Assembly: GCA_950295325.1 (NCBI GenBank)
Contig: OX485804.1
Span: 22,692,001-22,756,000 of the forward strand
Direction: 5' to 3'
Source: Polytrichum commune
Taxonomy: Eukaryota; Streptophyta; Polytrichopsida; Polytrichales; Polytrichaceae
Length of the DNA stretch: 64,000 bases
The notes beneath the pieces are model-generated. The model was given only the letters and a program-made list of their open reading frames with translations, was not told where the DNA came from and did no database searches. Shown here piece by piece: positions 1 through 10,809 of this stretch. Position 1 is the first letter of the stretch, and every line of letters begins with the position of its first letter. Both the position numbers and the translations under genes were made by a program.

Positions 1-267
1 CCATTTTCTTGAAAATAATCTAGTCTGTTTGGAACTACACTAAATAGGTTGATTAGTGTTGGATGGAGATTAGTGTTAGAGCCAATAGTTACCCAAAACA
101 CTAAATGTCACTTGAAATTACAATTAGTGTTAGAATTTCCTTTGTCTTTATTTTGCATTATCTGAGTTGGGTTCCATTAAGTTTAAATTTTTGTAATATC
201 AAATTCCTAGCATATTACATTTTATATGAGGCTCACATATCCTACCTCCAATTCTTCATTTGAAGAT
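1..267. other. repeat-like DNA rich in ATTAGTGTT motifs
   Basis: AT-rich non-coding DNA with several copies of ATTAGTGTT and its complement AACACTAAT, the same words found in the adjacent 169-bp repeat. It is probably the decayed outer part of that repeat family. No gene seen. Confidence 0.35.
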
Positions 268-436
268 CTACAAAAAAATCATCTAACACTAAATGCGCTT
301 ATGTAAATATTCAAAGTTACTAATTGGTACAAATAGTGTTAGAGTTGACATTTGATGTTCTAACACTATGAAGACAATTGACATTTAGCGTTTTCGTCGA
401 CTATTAGTGTTTCCAACACTAATCAACATATTTAGT
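268..436 (+). repeat. 169-bp direct repeat, copy 1
   Basis: Nearly identical to 1253-1421: same length and one mismatch (a C/T inside AGTTAYTAATT). It ends in a perfect 9-bp hairpin, ATTAGTGTT-TCC-AACACTAAT, at 403-423. The high identity means the two copies are young or homogenised. Whether they are termini of one element or a local duplication cannot be decided, because the outer flanks do not form a clear target-site duplication. Confidence 0.85.
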
Positions 437-1252
437 GAAGTCCGCCGACTGGAAGGAAGGGGAATCTTTTGAGCTGCCCGAGGGTGAGAGGCGGGCAGTG
501 GAAAAATAGGAGGCCTTGAGGGGGGTCCGGGGAGAGCTGGGGCTTCTCTCTCATTTCTCTCTCTCTCCCCCTCAGGCTGGCTGAGAAACTCTGAGGGCTA
601 AGCCCTGCCGGTTTTGGAAGCCGGGAAGAGGGTGCAGTCACGGGAGGTGAGAGGAAGGTCTGCGGGCAAGGGGGCACCAAGAGCAGTGCTGCTAGCTGCG
701 AAGATGGGGAGTGGAGAATGAGAGGACTGTCGAATCCACAACGCTGCACAGAAAAGTTCGAGAGGAGCAAGAGGGCTTCTCAAGATAGATAGATAGATAG
801 ATAGATCAGGGGAGAGAGTCATCACACATGAGCTTCATGGTGAAGTAGCCTGCCTCCACTCAAATCACTTCACATGCTTTCCATTTCGCCTTCCTGCTAT
901 ATTTTGGATTTTTGCATTTCGCTACGACCAGGAACCTCATCTCTAATTTACCAGGACCCATCTGAGGAGCTGGTGCAGCCCTGAGCTGAATCATCTTCTT
1001 CCCGCACTCATCAACATCAGTTGGGCATGCATGCACTGATCAAATTAGGTTTTAGTGGTGTTGGGTCCGTGCGACTCAATAGATGCAAAAATGAATTAGG
1101 TGTTTTAGCAGACGGAGTGTGCGAGCTGAATCCCTCCTCTAAGGTGCTCCAAGTTATTAGCCAACGCTCAGGGTTACATACGGCCATATGCTTAGCCTGA
1201 AGCAATGTGAAGAATCATGCTTCAGATTGGCAGACGTTGCTGCCCTTACATG
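437..1252. other. unique segment between the 169-bp direct repeats
   Basis: About 816 bp, more GC-rich than the flanks at its left end. It contains a CT-rich tract near 540-573 and a GATA microsatellite at 784-806. The open frames here are short and low-complexity, with no recognisable domain. It could be cargo of a small element bounded by the repeats, or a segment flanked by a duplication. Confidence 0.4.
784..806 (+). repeat. GATA microsatellite
   Basis: Between five and six GATA units in a row. Confidence 0.9.
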
Positions 1253-1421
1253 CTACAAAAAAATCATCTAACACTAAATGCGCTTATGTAAATATTCAAA
1301 GTTATTAATTGGTACAAATAGTGTTAGAGTTGACATTTGATGTTCTAACACTATGAAGACAATTGACATTTAGCGTTTTCGTCGACTATTAGTGTTTCCA
1401 ACACTAATCAACATATTTAGT
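1253..1421 (+). repeat. 169-bp direct repeat, copy 2
   Basis: Second copy of 268-436 with one mismatch, including the terminal hairpin at 1388-1408. Confidence 0.85.
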
Positions 1422-2956
1422 CAGTCCATTAAGGCCGGGCTGCCTTTGGGTTAGGGAAAGGCTAGGATCTCAGATTTGACAGATGCTCTACAACTATCAT
1501 TCTGGATGAGGGCGAAGAGTCAAAAGCATAGATGGTTGGACATACGAAAGGTCATCTCTATAGGAGTAGCTTGCGTATGGATTCATTATTCCAGTATGAA
1601 ACTTGTTTATATCCTTGTGAGGTTTCAGAACCTTTGTAGCCAGTTCCAAAGAAACTATGCTTTTGCAATTGATGCGAAATATGGCCTCCATGCCTAGCTA
1701 TGGTGGTGTAATGATTCTTGTGACTCATTTGAACTCTCCACATGCAGATTGCAATGATATGAATGACCACACTGGGGTTGTTGAAAGGACGAGTCCATGA
1801 TCATCCATAGTAGATTGGGAAAGGATGATAAATTTAATGAGGACTTTGTTTATCATATCTTGTCATCCAATCATAAAATTTTGGGGTTTCTTTATCGGTT
1901 TTGATTAAAATTATTGTTATCAATTAGGTAAGGTCAGAAGGAATTACTAAATGCCAGTTCGAATTTTACTTGTAATGTGGGAGCAAGCAGGAGGCGAATT
2001 CATGAGGTGGCGTCAACAGGCGAAGAGTCGCAGAGGATGCACAAACTACAATGTCAGAGCAATAACCAATCAACCAGGCGTCAACAGATTTCAAGGTGAT
2101 TTCAATTACCCTATCTGAGTAGATAAGGACTGCTGCTTATGGCTATGGTTTATCATCTTAGATCTTCACAAAGAGTACACAGGCGCTGGTTGTAATAGAT
2201 GTACTTCATAACAGAAATAACTTATATACTATTCAGGTTGCAATACTCTCTCTAGTTTTCTGTGGAAGGAAGGTACATAAACCTTGGTAAGGTATTAATT
2301 TCATGTAAGTACATGATATAGGTTGTGTGCCATGTAGACATATATACTTCTTTCCCCCAGATAATGTCAGTTAGCGCTTTCTGTGAGTACAGGCCTTTAT
2401 CTACATTGCTTTTTTCTCTCGATTCTGTGATCTGAAAGACCGTCCTCGCGAAGTTGATCGATAGGGGAATGCACAGGTTTCTTATATGCGGTGGAGCGGT
2501 TGTTGGATTAGGTTCCTCGTGGTTCAATCTTGTGAATTGGCTCAAATTGGTGATGTCTTGGACTAATCCGGCTGCTGCTTGAATGACTACAGAGCTTGCT
2601 GGAAGAAGGTGAGGAGATGACTGTTGTTGGGCACGTCAAGGAGAAGAAATTCCTTCGTCTCAGGCGCTCCTTGTGAGGGCCACAGGGAAATTGCCTAGTA
2701 TTATTCTAGTAATTAGGATAAGTGGTGCAAGGCTGCAGCTGCATGAAGCTTAATTCCAGTAGAATGTTACTTTAGAGATGCACATGATCATGCTTGGCTA
2801 CCTGTAGAAAGGACTGTTGTCACAGTGGTATTAAAGGTGGGGATGCAAAAAACAAACTCTATGTATGAGCAAAGCATTTGTAAATGCTCTTGAGAAAGTG
2901 AAAATCAATAAAGAAAAGGTGTTTTACACACCACTTGTGATCAAGTCAGCTGAGAA
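1422..2956. other. unassigned DNA upstream of the ParB-methyltransferase gene
   Basis: No open frame here shows a recognisable domain. The last few hundred bases should hold the promoter and 5' UTR of the gene that follows. An ATGGAG at 2957-2962 directly before GTAAGG could be a tiny first coding exon of that gene. Confidence 0.3.
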
Positions 2957-3193
2957 ATGGAGGTAAGGGGTGACCAATTGAAGTTTAGTTGGTGAGGGAG
3001 GACGCCCCCCACCCAGCAGATTTTCACTCGTCAGGCACCTCGGTTGCGGCTTCGTGGACAATTTGCTCCAATCCCACGGATCCGTGGGATTAAGAGATAT
3101 GGTCAAATTTTCACAATTTCTTTGCTGCTTCATCTCATTAGTCTTTCATTTTGTTAATGCCATTTGTTTCTCTCTATGTAGGAGTTGGAGGGA

Positions 3194-6100
3194 ATGGATC
3201 TCTCCGATGATCTTGTGGTCTTGGAGCCCTCTGTGGAGGAGGAGCAAGCGGAGGATGCTGTGGACTTGAACAACGTCGAAGAGCTGGAGGATATTGAGGA
3301 GGTCGTTCCAGAACAACTCGAGCAAGTTGACCGGGTGAACACCGACGTGCAGGAGGTAGTTGATTTAGACACTTATGTCTTCCGTTCTTGCACCTGCACT
3401 CCTTTAGAGTCGGTGGTTGAGTTATTCTCGTGTGTACTAAATTGAATCGGATGTTTGTAGACTCCCTCTAGACTTCCCAAGGAACCTCCCGAGTCGGCTA
3501 ACCCCGAGGAGAGTGAGGTCAATCTTCGAGCGAAGCAGAAACAAGATTCGACGGCAGTCATCAATCGCCTCCGCATTCGGCCTCTTGAGAAGTCTCGACT
3601 TTGCATCCCCCTCTGCCGCTTGCGGGATTTGCCACTCGTTCGGCCCATCAACGAGTTGGATGTCCAGAGGTTGGAGAACGAATTCGTTACGGGGTACCGA
3701 GATGGTGACCGTGTTCTCTATGTTTCCATCTACAACAACAAGGACGACATCTTGGAGGTCACGGAGGACATCTCGTCCACCTGGAGTCCGTTGTGGAAGC
3801 TTGAGAGTGAAAGATTCGATGCACGGATGGCCGCCGACCCCGATCTTGTCCACTTTGTGGGCAAGATGTTCTACGTGTGGGAGGGGAACCACCGGTTGAC
3901 CGCTTGGTGGCGCCACATGAACAGGTTCCATCCTACGGAAGAGGCGTGGCATATCTCTCCCTATTGTATTGCCTTGGATTCGCGGAAGCATAGTGGCGTT
4001 CTCATGAATGCCATGAACGACGTGAATTGGTATGTCTCTCTCTATTCTTTGCTACTTCATTCTTTGTTTGTGAGTGTCTTCTCATCTTGTCTTCTTCAAT
4101 TTTTTGTAGGTCTATCGAGAACGACCACGTCAAGTCCAGCCTCCCCTCCAAGCTTCACCGCATCCGCTACTTTGGGACCTTGGAGTTGGAGGACTTCAAG
4201 GACCTCATTTCCAAGGAGGACTACTTGGCTTGTATCAATGCCAAGAGGAAGCATAACACTTGGTACCCCTTGACCATCGACGTCTTCGTCTCCTTTCTCT
4301 ACAAGGTAATCACTTCCCCACACTTTGATTTCTCTCCTTTCAATTTCCATCTTCTTCGTTGGCTTACCTTTGCTTGCAACCAGAGAGAGATCTCCGCCGC
4401 CTCCGACGCTGCAGCTAGAGCTTACAAGGATGAAACTCCGGCCGATCAGAGGACCGCTCTCGGTGTTTGGAGGGCCATGACACTTGCTGAGGAGAAGGCC
4501 AGAAAGTCCATTCGCTCCAAGAGCTTCGAGAAGTATGTGGCCGTTGCCAACTCCGAGAATACCGACGCCTTCTTTGATGAGGTGCTCCTCTTCATCTTCT
4601 CTTCTCCTTCGATTTGTCCTTCATGATTTCTTCTCGATTTTGCTAACTCACCTCCAATTTCCTCATCTAGATCAATCGGCACTTCTCGGTGAACACGGTC
4701 CCGGACATGACCATCGAGAAGCTTTCTAAGGTGGCCAACACTCATGTCCCGTGTCATTTCAAGGCGAAATGGCTCCGTTGGTGGAATTCCACCATGACTA
4801 TCCGAACCGGCAACAAATTCCCTTCCATTGTGCCCCTTAAGGAGAGGGTCCTCGAATCCTGGCTTCATAAGGCCTCTTTCTGGGCTCAGGTGAATCTCTC
4901 CCCTCCTTTGGATTGATTGTTTTCTCTACGGTTGTCTATCCTCATTTCTTGTTTTTCATTCTATGACTACAGTTGGAGGACAGGGTTGATTTGGAGTTCA
5001 AGTCCTTAGATGCTAGCCTTGGTCGCGCCATCAATTGGGATGTGCAAGGGGGTGTGTTACGTCCACCAAAGTTCGTGGATGGATGGAGGATCCTTCTCTG
5101 GGACCACGCCTTCCCGCATTACTTTGAGGAGAAGTCAAACACAAAGTTCCTCAAGGGCACGAACCTCACTGAGATTGAAGATGGTATCAAGATCATTCAC
5201 CGTGTCCTTTATAGGTATTTCTTCCTCCTCTCCACTTGTCCTTCATTTTCTTTGCAACACTCGAACTTCTCTCATTTTTTCCCATGTCTTTTGCTTTAGG
5301 TACATCTATCACGAGCTTATTCCGAAAGAAGCTCTTTCTACCTCCTTTCTACCGGTCTATGTCGAGGAGTGGGTTCTGGACTCCTCCCCGAATTTCATGT
5401 ACACTGACGAGCACGATGTTTACCCATTTGCTCACCTCAAGCATGCAGGGTGGTATTTGGATTGTTCGAAGGGGTTCGTTCCTCCCTCGGAGGTTCATTT
5501 GTTCACCTCTTTGAATGCTGAGGCACCCGCTGATGTTGTCTTTCACGAGCCCGTGGTCCCCGAGGAGTCGGTGAAGGGTACGAAGGCATCGAAGGTTGTT
5601 AAGGAAATCAAAAGCAAGAAGGTGAAGGCGGTCTCGGGTACTCAAGCTTCCCAAGCCACTGTGTCTACTCGTTCTGCTACGAAGGCCGCCGCCGAAGCTT
5701 CCGCTGCACCTGCTGCCACCTTTGTAGGTAGCCCATCCCTCCCTCTTGCCTTGCATGCCCCCGCTCCTTCTCACAGCACAGCCACTGCCCCCTCTTTGAC
5801 TCGCAAGAGGAAGGCATTCGCAGCAGCAACGAGTGCTACATCCTCTGAGACTGCTTCTACCTACAGTCTCATTGAGAATGTAGACATCGGAGTGCTCATG
5901 GACCACTACACGAAGACCAACTCCCATCAAGCGGCCTACCTTCGCATCGAAGAATTCCTTGTCAAGGTAGGAGTCCACTTCTTTTTTCATTCTTGCATTC
6001 ATTTCTATCTTGTGAAGCATTCCTCTTCTCTTCTCAACCTTCTTCTTTGCTCTACAGGTTGGTGTCGGTCGGACTCGCCTTAACAGGAATCCCAAGTCCC

Positions 6101-7351
6101 ATACCGGTATCGACCTTCTCCTTGTCGATGTACCGGACAATCTCCCGGTGCCCGCCATCTCGACTTCGCCATCCGACATTCCAGCGTGGAACCGCCGGGG
6201 TCCGAGTTTCTTTGATGATGTCTTTACTTTCGCAGAGGACAACCTCCATGACAATGGTGTCCTCGTCATCATGCACCCCGATGCCCCCAAGATGCACGAC
6301 GACATTCGCGATTGGGCCTTGGAATGTCACTTTACTATCGCCAGGGACTGGTGGGGCGTGAATGATCTTCACCTTACGTCCGCACAAGATCCCAAGATGT
6401 TTGTAAGTATTTCTTCTCCTCCTCTTCATTTACTTCAAGTTGTACATTTTTCTTTTTGTCACTAACTATGCAATTTTCTTTGTAGACAAAACGCTTCTTC
6501 ATCAAGGTTCTTGTGCCCCTCGGCTCCACTCTCTCCGTTTACGAGGCGGAGGACTATTCGAAGTTGGGCTTCTCATTGGAGAAGGATTCCCTTCTCCACA
6601 ATTTCACGGATGAGGAGAGCCAGCTCATGAAGGATGGCAAGGTGCCATGGAGAGGGGCTCGAGAGAAGAGCATGGAATTCTTAAGCATTGTTATCCAGAC
6701 GCTCACGAGGAAGCACGACATTGTCATAGATTGGCAATGTGGCACAGGTTTCTCTTTGCCCTCCTATACTTTGTTTTTGAGTTTCATTTCTTGCTTTTGC
6801 ATTTTTAATTTTTTTCTCTACCTCACTCAATTTCTTTTCATTTAGGTGCATCCATCACTGCGTGTCGTATGGCTGAGCGCCACATTGTGGCGCTCGAGCG
6901 AGACTCGGAGATCTTCGAGGCCGTCCTGCTGCCTATGCGGGACTCTGTACCTCCGGCCGAACCCGTTGTCGCACATCCGGACCCCTCTTCTACTGAACCT
7001 CGGCAAAAGCTCCTGAGGCGTCACAGAAAGTGTGCGTAAGTCTGATTTCTAACTTAGCACCTCTTTCATTGGTTTTTTTTTCATTTCTTTTCTTGCTTTA
7101 GCTTATGCATTCTAGTATGTTGCTTTGTGTGTAGAGTTCCACGGGAGAGCCCTATCCGTGTCCTCAACCCGGACATGTTTCGAAGCCCTCCGCGGGCGTT
7201 CGAACTACCTTCGTATGCTGGTGGGCTTGCCCATCAGTTCGCGGTCGCACCATCTCCACCTATTACTCGCGCTCGTCCTGTTGATAGGCGTGTCTTGGAA
7301 TATTTAGATGTAGAGGCCAGGCAGGGAATGGAAAGTGATAGAGATGACTAG
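3194..7351 (+). CDS. ParB-like domain plus beta-class DNA-methyltransferase-like protein, 11 exons
   Basis: Joining 3194-3355, 3461-4029, 4110-4305, 4384-4581, 4671-4889, 4973-5214, 5300-5966, 6058-6402, 6486-6747, 6846-7035 and 7135-7351 gives one frame of 1088 codons plus TAG; every intron is GT-AG. Residues about 100-240 fit a ParB/Srx fold: an IPL strand, then RPINELDVQRLENEF (from about 115), then YVWEGNHRLTAWW with GNHR at 196-199 in the place of the ParB GxRR motif. Residues about 245-560 are conserved in the paralogue but unknown to me. About 580-690 is a Lys/Ala/Ser-rich linker. The C-terminus resembles beta-class N4/N6 DNA methyltransferases, with the catalytic-motif region first (LLLVDVPDN, DVPD 775-778) and the AdoMet motif I later (DWQCGTGAS, 948-956, then RHIVALERD). 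DVPD replaces the usual (D/N/S)PP(Y/W), so catalysis is doubtful. The domains are typical of bacterial and phage proteins; the cellular role is unknown. The start is uncertain: ATG 3194, or ATGGAG at 2957-2962 spliced to 3182. Confidence 0.82.
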
Positions 7352-8091
7352 GCGTTTTATAAACTATGAATAGCATTATAACACAAAAAAAATATGTTTT
7401 CTTGCCTCCAAACACCCATGGGGCGTTTGGTTATGTTAAAGGGCACATGCGTCTCTAAAGTGATGTTTGGAATGGTTGGAGCTCGATGTTCTTCCTTTGT
7501 CATATAATTTCTTATATGAAGTAATAAAAGCCCCTGACATAGTAATTGTTTCCATTCCCCACACATCATATAAGCTTTATATCTAGGTGGGGGAGGGAAT
7601 TATTGCATACGAACGTATCTATCACTCGTCCACCGTGAAAACCCTAGAATAGTATGTAACTTTGAGTACTATTGTTTCTTATTAATTTGACATCAAAATT
7701 TGAGGCCAATCAACCTAAAGAATATTCACTTGTTGGATTGTATAAACTTCACCATTTAAATTATTGTTTCGAGGATGCCCGCATCTAAATGATGAAGCCA
7801 GCCCTAATTACGCCCTTAGCCTTAAACACTAAAACAAATTTGTGAATTAATTAAAACACAATTTCATTTCAACCTTGAACGGTGCTCGTTTAAATCACCC
7901 TTTCATTTAAATGATGACGTCAGCCCTAATTTCACTATATATATAATAACAAAAATTTGCAGTATGACCCCCTTCCACAGATTTGCGGTACTCTTTTCCC
8001 TAAAAATATACATTTACAATTTTGTCCGGACAAAATTCAGTGGTAATAGGATCCTTATGTTTCAATAAATTTTTGAAAAGCGAGCGGAGAA
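7352..8091. other. intergenic DNA, 3' flank of the ParB-methyltransferase gene
   Basis: AT-rich, no supported gene. It should contain the 3' UTR and poly(A) site of the preceding gene. A 20-bp perfect palindrome lies at 8018-8037. Confidence 0.4.
8018..8037. repeat. 20-bp perfect palindrome
   Basis: AATTTTGTCCGGACAAAATT equals its own reverse complement. No function is evident. Confidence 0.8.
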
Positions 8092-8258
8092 ATTCACGAA
8101 AACATGACGCTCACCGCTCTACGCTCATGCTGTAACTTTCCCCGTCCACTTGAGCTTCCAGGAGTAGGAAAAGGAGAGCGAAAACGCCCTGGGTTACCAG
8201 AAACCCGTGCACTGTGAGAATAGTATGCCGAGGTATGTGAATTCTCTGTCTGATGTCG

Positions 8259-8942
8259 TCAAATGGCTCGCTCCTCATCGAGAAGCCATGTCTGTAAGTG
8301 TGTCAGAGTCTGTTGCTCGGGAGTAACTGTCTTCCACATAGTCTGGAAGGTATCATAGACAGCAGGCAGGTTACTCAACATCTTAGATATGACCATTTCA
8401 TCCGAAAAAGGTTGAGTACCAAGTTCGGCAATCTGACTATTGAGCATTTCTAGATCTCCAATAAATGTAGCCATGTCTCCATTATCACCGAGCCGCATAT
8501 TGTAATAGCTTTCTTGGAGCTGGTACAGGGTTTGCACAGCAGTGCGTTGATGGATGAGTGCAAGCTTATCCCAAATTTCTTTGGAAGTTTTGCAGTTAAC
8601 AATCTGATGCAAGATTGGTTTATCAACCAACTGAATAAGAATTGAAAAAGCTTGTTTATCCTTTTTCTTGAACTCATAAATAGCAACCTGAACATCTTCC
8701 CTTTCTGCAGGCGATGGACTTTCATCAGGAGATGGAGTAAGTTCTGAGAAAAGAGTTCTTCCGAACTGGATTTCCGGAACAGGAGTGGATTGTGAAGGTG
8801 TCGGAATGGGCATCAATTCAGTGCCATCAACAACCCCTAGAAAGCTTCGGCCATCAAGGTAGGCCTGAGCTTGGAATTTCCATAAGTTGTAATCCTTGCC
8901 ATTATACTTCTGTAAATTTCCTAGTTCTTTGAGGTCGCTCAT
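8259..8942 (-). pseudogene. gag: copia Gag fragment (UBN2/DUF4219-type)
   Basis: The 227-residue frame starts MSDLKELGNLQKYNGKDY and contains NYLWKF-like and KEIWDKLALIHQ-like blocks, as in plant copia Gag proteins that begin with a short recognition peptide followed by a UBN2 domain. The frame ends at a TGA after LLDEERAI. The following codons read RHQTENS and then a Ser/Arg/Gly-rich stretch, as expected in intact Gag before the zinc knuckle, so the TGA is probably a disabling nonsense mutation. No CCHC knuckle, protease, integrase or reverse transcriptase follows. Confidence 0.8.
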
Positions 8943-9376
8943 AGTGAATGGAATTTTTGCAGGTGACGATTAAAGAAATGTCGGGACAGACAGAAAAGAA
9001 ATGTCAAATATCAGGAAGAAAGAAAGATCAGCAGAAGACGATTTGTTTAAGAATTACCATCTGAGTGGTGGCATTCTTGTACGTCAATCATTGGAAAAAT
9101 GACAGTAAAGAAAAATCAAGCTGCAGAGATTAGTGATATATTTGTTTATATGAGAATGCTCTGATTCCACGAATTAAGTGTAAGCAGGAGAGAAGATGAA
9201 TACAGTAGAATGACAAGATCTCTGTGAAATGGTGACGCAAAGAGTGAGAAAGAAATATGCAGGAGGTAGACGATTTAGCAGGAAGAAAGAAAATTACACG
9301 GCAGCAAGATTGCAGGTAAAAGAAAAGCAGTAGCGAAGCAGCATGCAATACTCAGAACAACTGGAAACGCCAGACG

Positions 9377-9389
9377 TGGGCCCATAACC
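9377..9389 (-). other. retrotransposon primer-binding site (initiator tRNA-Met anticodon arm)
   Basis: Directly next to the LTR end the minus strand reads GGTTATGGGCCCA. This is complementary to the anticodon arm of plant and animal initiator tRNA-Met, not to its 3' end. Drosophila copia and some other copia elements prime from such a tRNA half-molecule. Confidence 0.75.
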
Positions 9390-9691
9390 TGTTGAAGGCA
9401 ATAAGAATTCAACACTGTTTACAGCAGCAGAACTACATTTACACAGCACTTCTACAATCACTCAAGACTAACAGGAATTCTTTATTTACTGAAAAGAAGT
9501 TACATACAGACTGCAACTGTTCAGACTCACTACACTCAGGCTAGCAACAAGTATATTCGCACACACGGCAAGGGTGGAGGTGTGCCTTTTATTCTGTGGA
9601 TAAGAAGCTTCTACAACTAATCAACTAACCTGTTCAACTAAACAACTGACTAATCAGTAACTAATCAATGCGAAACGAACTACTTCCAACA
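9390..9691 (-). repeat. copia LTR (5' LTR)
   Basis: 302 bp with inverted ends TGTTG...CAACA. Inside are an AATAAAAGG stretch (possible TATA region) and AATAAA (possible poly(A) signal). Confidence 0.75.
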
Positions 9692-9716
9692 CCACACACA
9701 TTTGAAAACACTGGTT

Positions 9717-9990
9717 TTGATATGGAGATCGGTGTGTCCAGGGTAAATAAAAATTGGCCTTGACTTGTGCCTGTGCCTAACCTTGGGGAACTTGGATTCA
9801 AAGATTGATCCCTCTTTTGTATGAAATACAAATCTCTGTGTTTTCAACTCCGATCGGAACCAGAGGTTTTAAACCTTACAAAATTGTTGTTCAAAATGGA
9901 TGCTTATACTGAAAAGAAAGAAAAAGGGACCAACTTTAAAACCAAGCTCCCAAAGGTTAGACACATGTCAGCCCACCGATCTCCGTTTGG
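9717..9990. repeat. imperfect foldback repeat (MITE-like)
   Basis: Two arms are imperfect reverse complements: the left holds GGAGATCGGTG and CTAACCTTGGGGAACTTGG, the right holds CCAAGCTCCCAAAGGTTAG and CACCGATCTCC. The open frames inside it are a by-product of the repeat. Confidence 0.45.
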
Positions 9991-10809
9991 AAACCTGCAT
10001 CAATTTTGAATGTTTGCGGTCTCCCCTTCATCACCCATAGTGGGAATTAGTTGCACACCGGCTTTGAAATTCACCACCTCTGTCCCAGAATCTAGGCAGG
10101 ACGTAGATGGCACCCCTCATGAAAGTAGTACATCTATCACCACCTTAGATATTGCAACAGAGATGACGATCTTTAAGGGCCCATTGTGAATTGTGTGCAT
10201 GCCTCCTAGCTTTTGAAGCGGCCAGGAGTGATGAATTATATTAAAGAGTTCACCACATTTCCAGTTCAACACCGGACGATCAGACATTGAGCTTTGTAAA
10301 TTGTCAGGGACTCAACACTTCGCTTGGCTAGGTGATCACATTGATCTGAGGTTCTGGAACGACACCTTCGATCGGTCACCACTGCAAATTTGTACTGCAT
10401 TGAGCAGACAAACGATCGAGATGGGTCACATGACAGTGATTCTCATCAATGGGGTGGTGTCCCAGTAAGAAGCTCCAACAGTAGAGTCGAACCATGTATT
10501 CGCGATCAGACTGGGACTGAATTTCGATCAGATTGAAATAGTGCCATGACACATGTTCTTGATTTTTGAGTGCTAAAGTGAGGAGAAATTCGTCTTAAAA
10601 TGAACGGTTATAGTAAACTTTTGACATTGGTAATATACTCGGGCCAACTTTTAGCGTCAAAAATTCACAGTAATTTTAGTTTAAGGGATAAAATTACTAA
10701 AAAAGTTGCAGTCCTCATGATTTTCTATCTTCCTACATGGAAAAATCTGCACTGCCTTATACTTCTCTAGATTTGGGGTAGAATCTCTTTAGTGATCGGT
10801 TATGGGCGC
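9991..10809. other. intergenic DNA without recognised content
   Basis: I see no supported gene, RNA or repeat here. Confidence 0.3.

Larger units (their letters stand above)
8092..9691 (-). mobile_element. truncated Ty1/copia retrotransposon (5' LTR, leader and gag)
   Basis: Reading leftwards on the minus strand: a 302-bp LTR (9691-9390) beginning TGTTGGAAG and ending TTCAACA, a primer-binding site directly after it, a ~430-bp leader, and a gag frame starting at 8942. The frame stops at 8259-8261, remains open after the stop for about 50 codons, and homology is lost near 8092. I see no pol region and no second LTR, so the element is a 5' fragment broken by deletion or rearrangement. Confidence 0.8.

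Noticed and set aside
432-825. Minus-strand open frames of 75-112 codons
   Set aside because: Composed of Pro/Ser/Leu-rich and GATA-derived low-complexity sequence; no domain, and they overlap each other in different frames.
2864-2966. Short frame before the ParB-methyltransferase gene as a first exon
   Set aside because: Its only nearby donor would put the next exon in a frame that stops early; only the ATGGAG start remains possible.
5349-6305. 318-codon minus-strand frame
   Set aside because: Antisense shadow of exons 7-8 of the ParB-methyltransferase gene.
9158-9169. TGGAATCAGAGC as the main primer-binding site of the copia element
   Set aside because: It lies about 220 bp from the LTR end, whereas GGTTATGGGCCCA is directly adjacent to a TGTTG...CAACA LTR.
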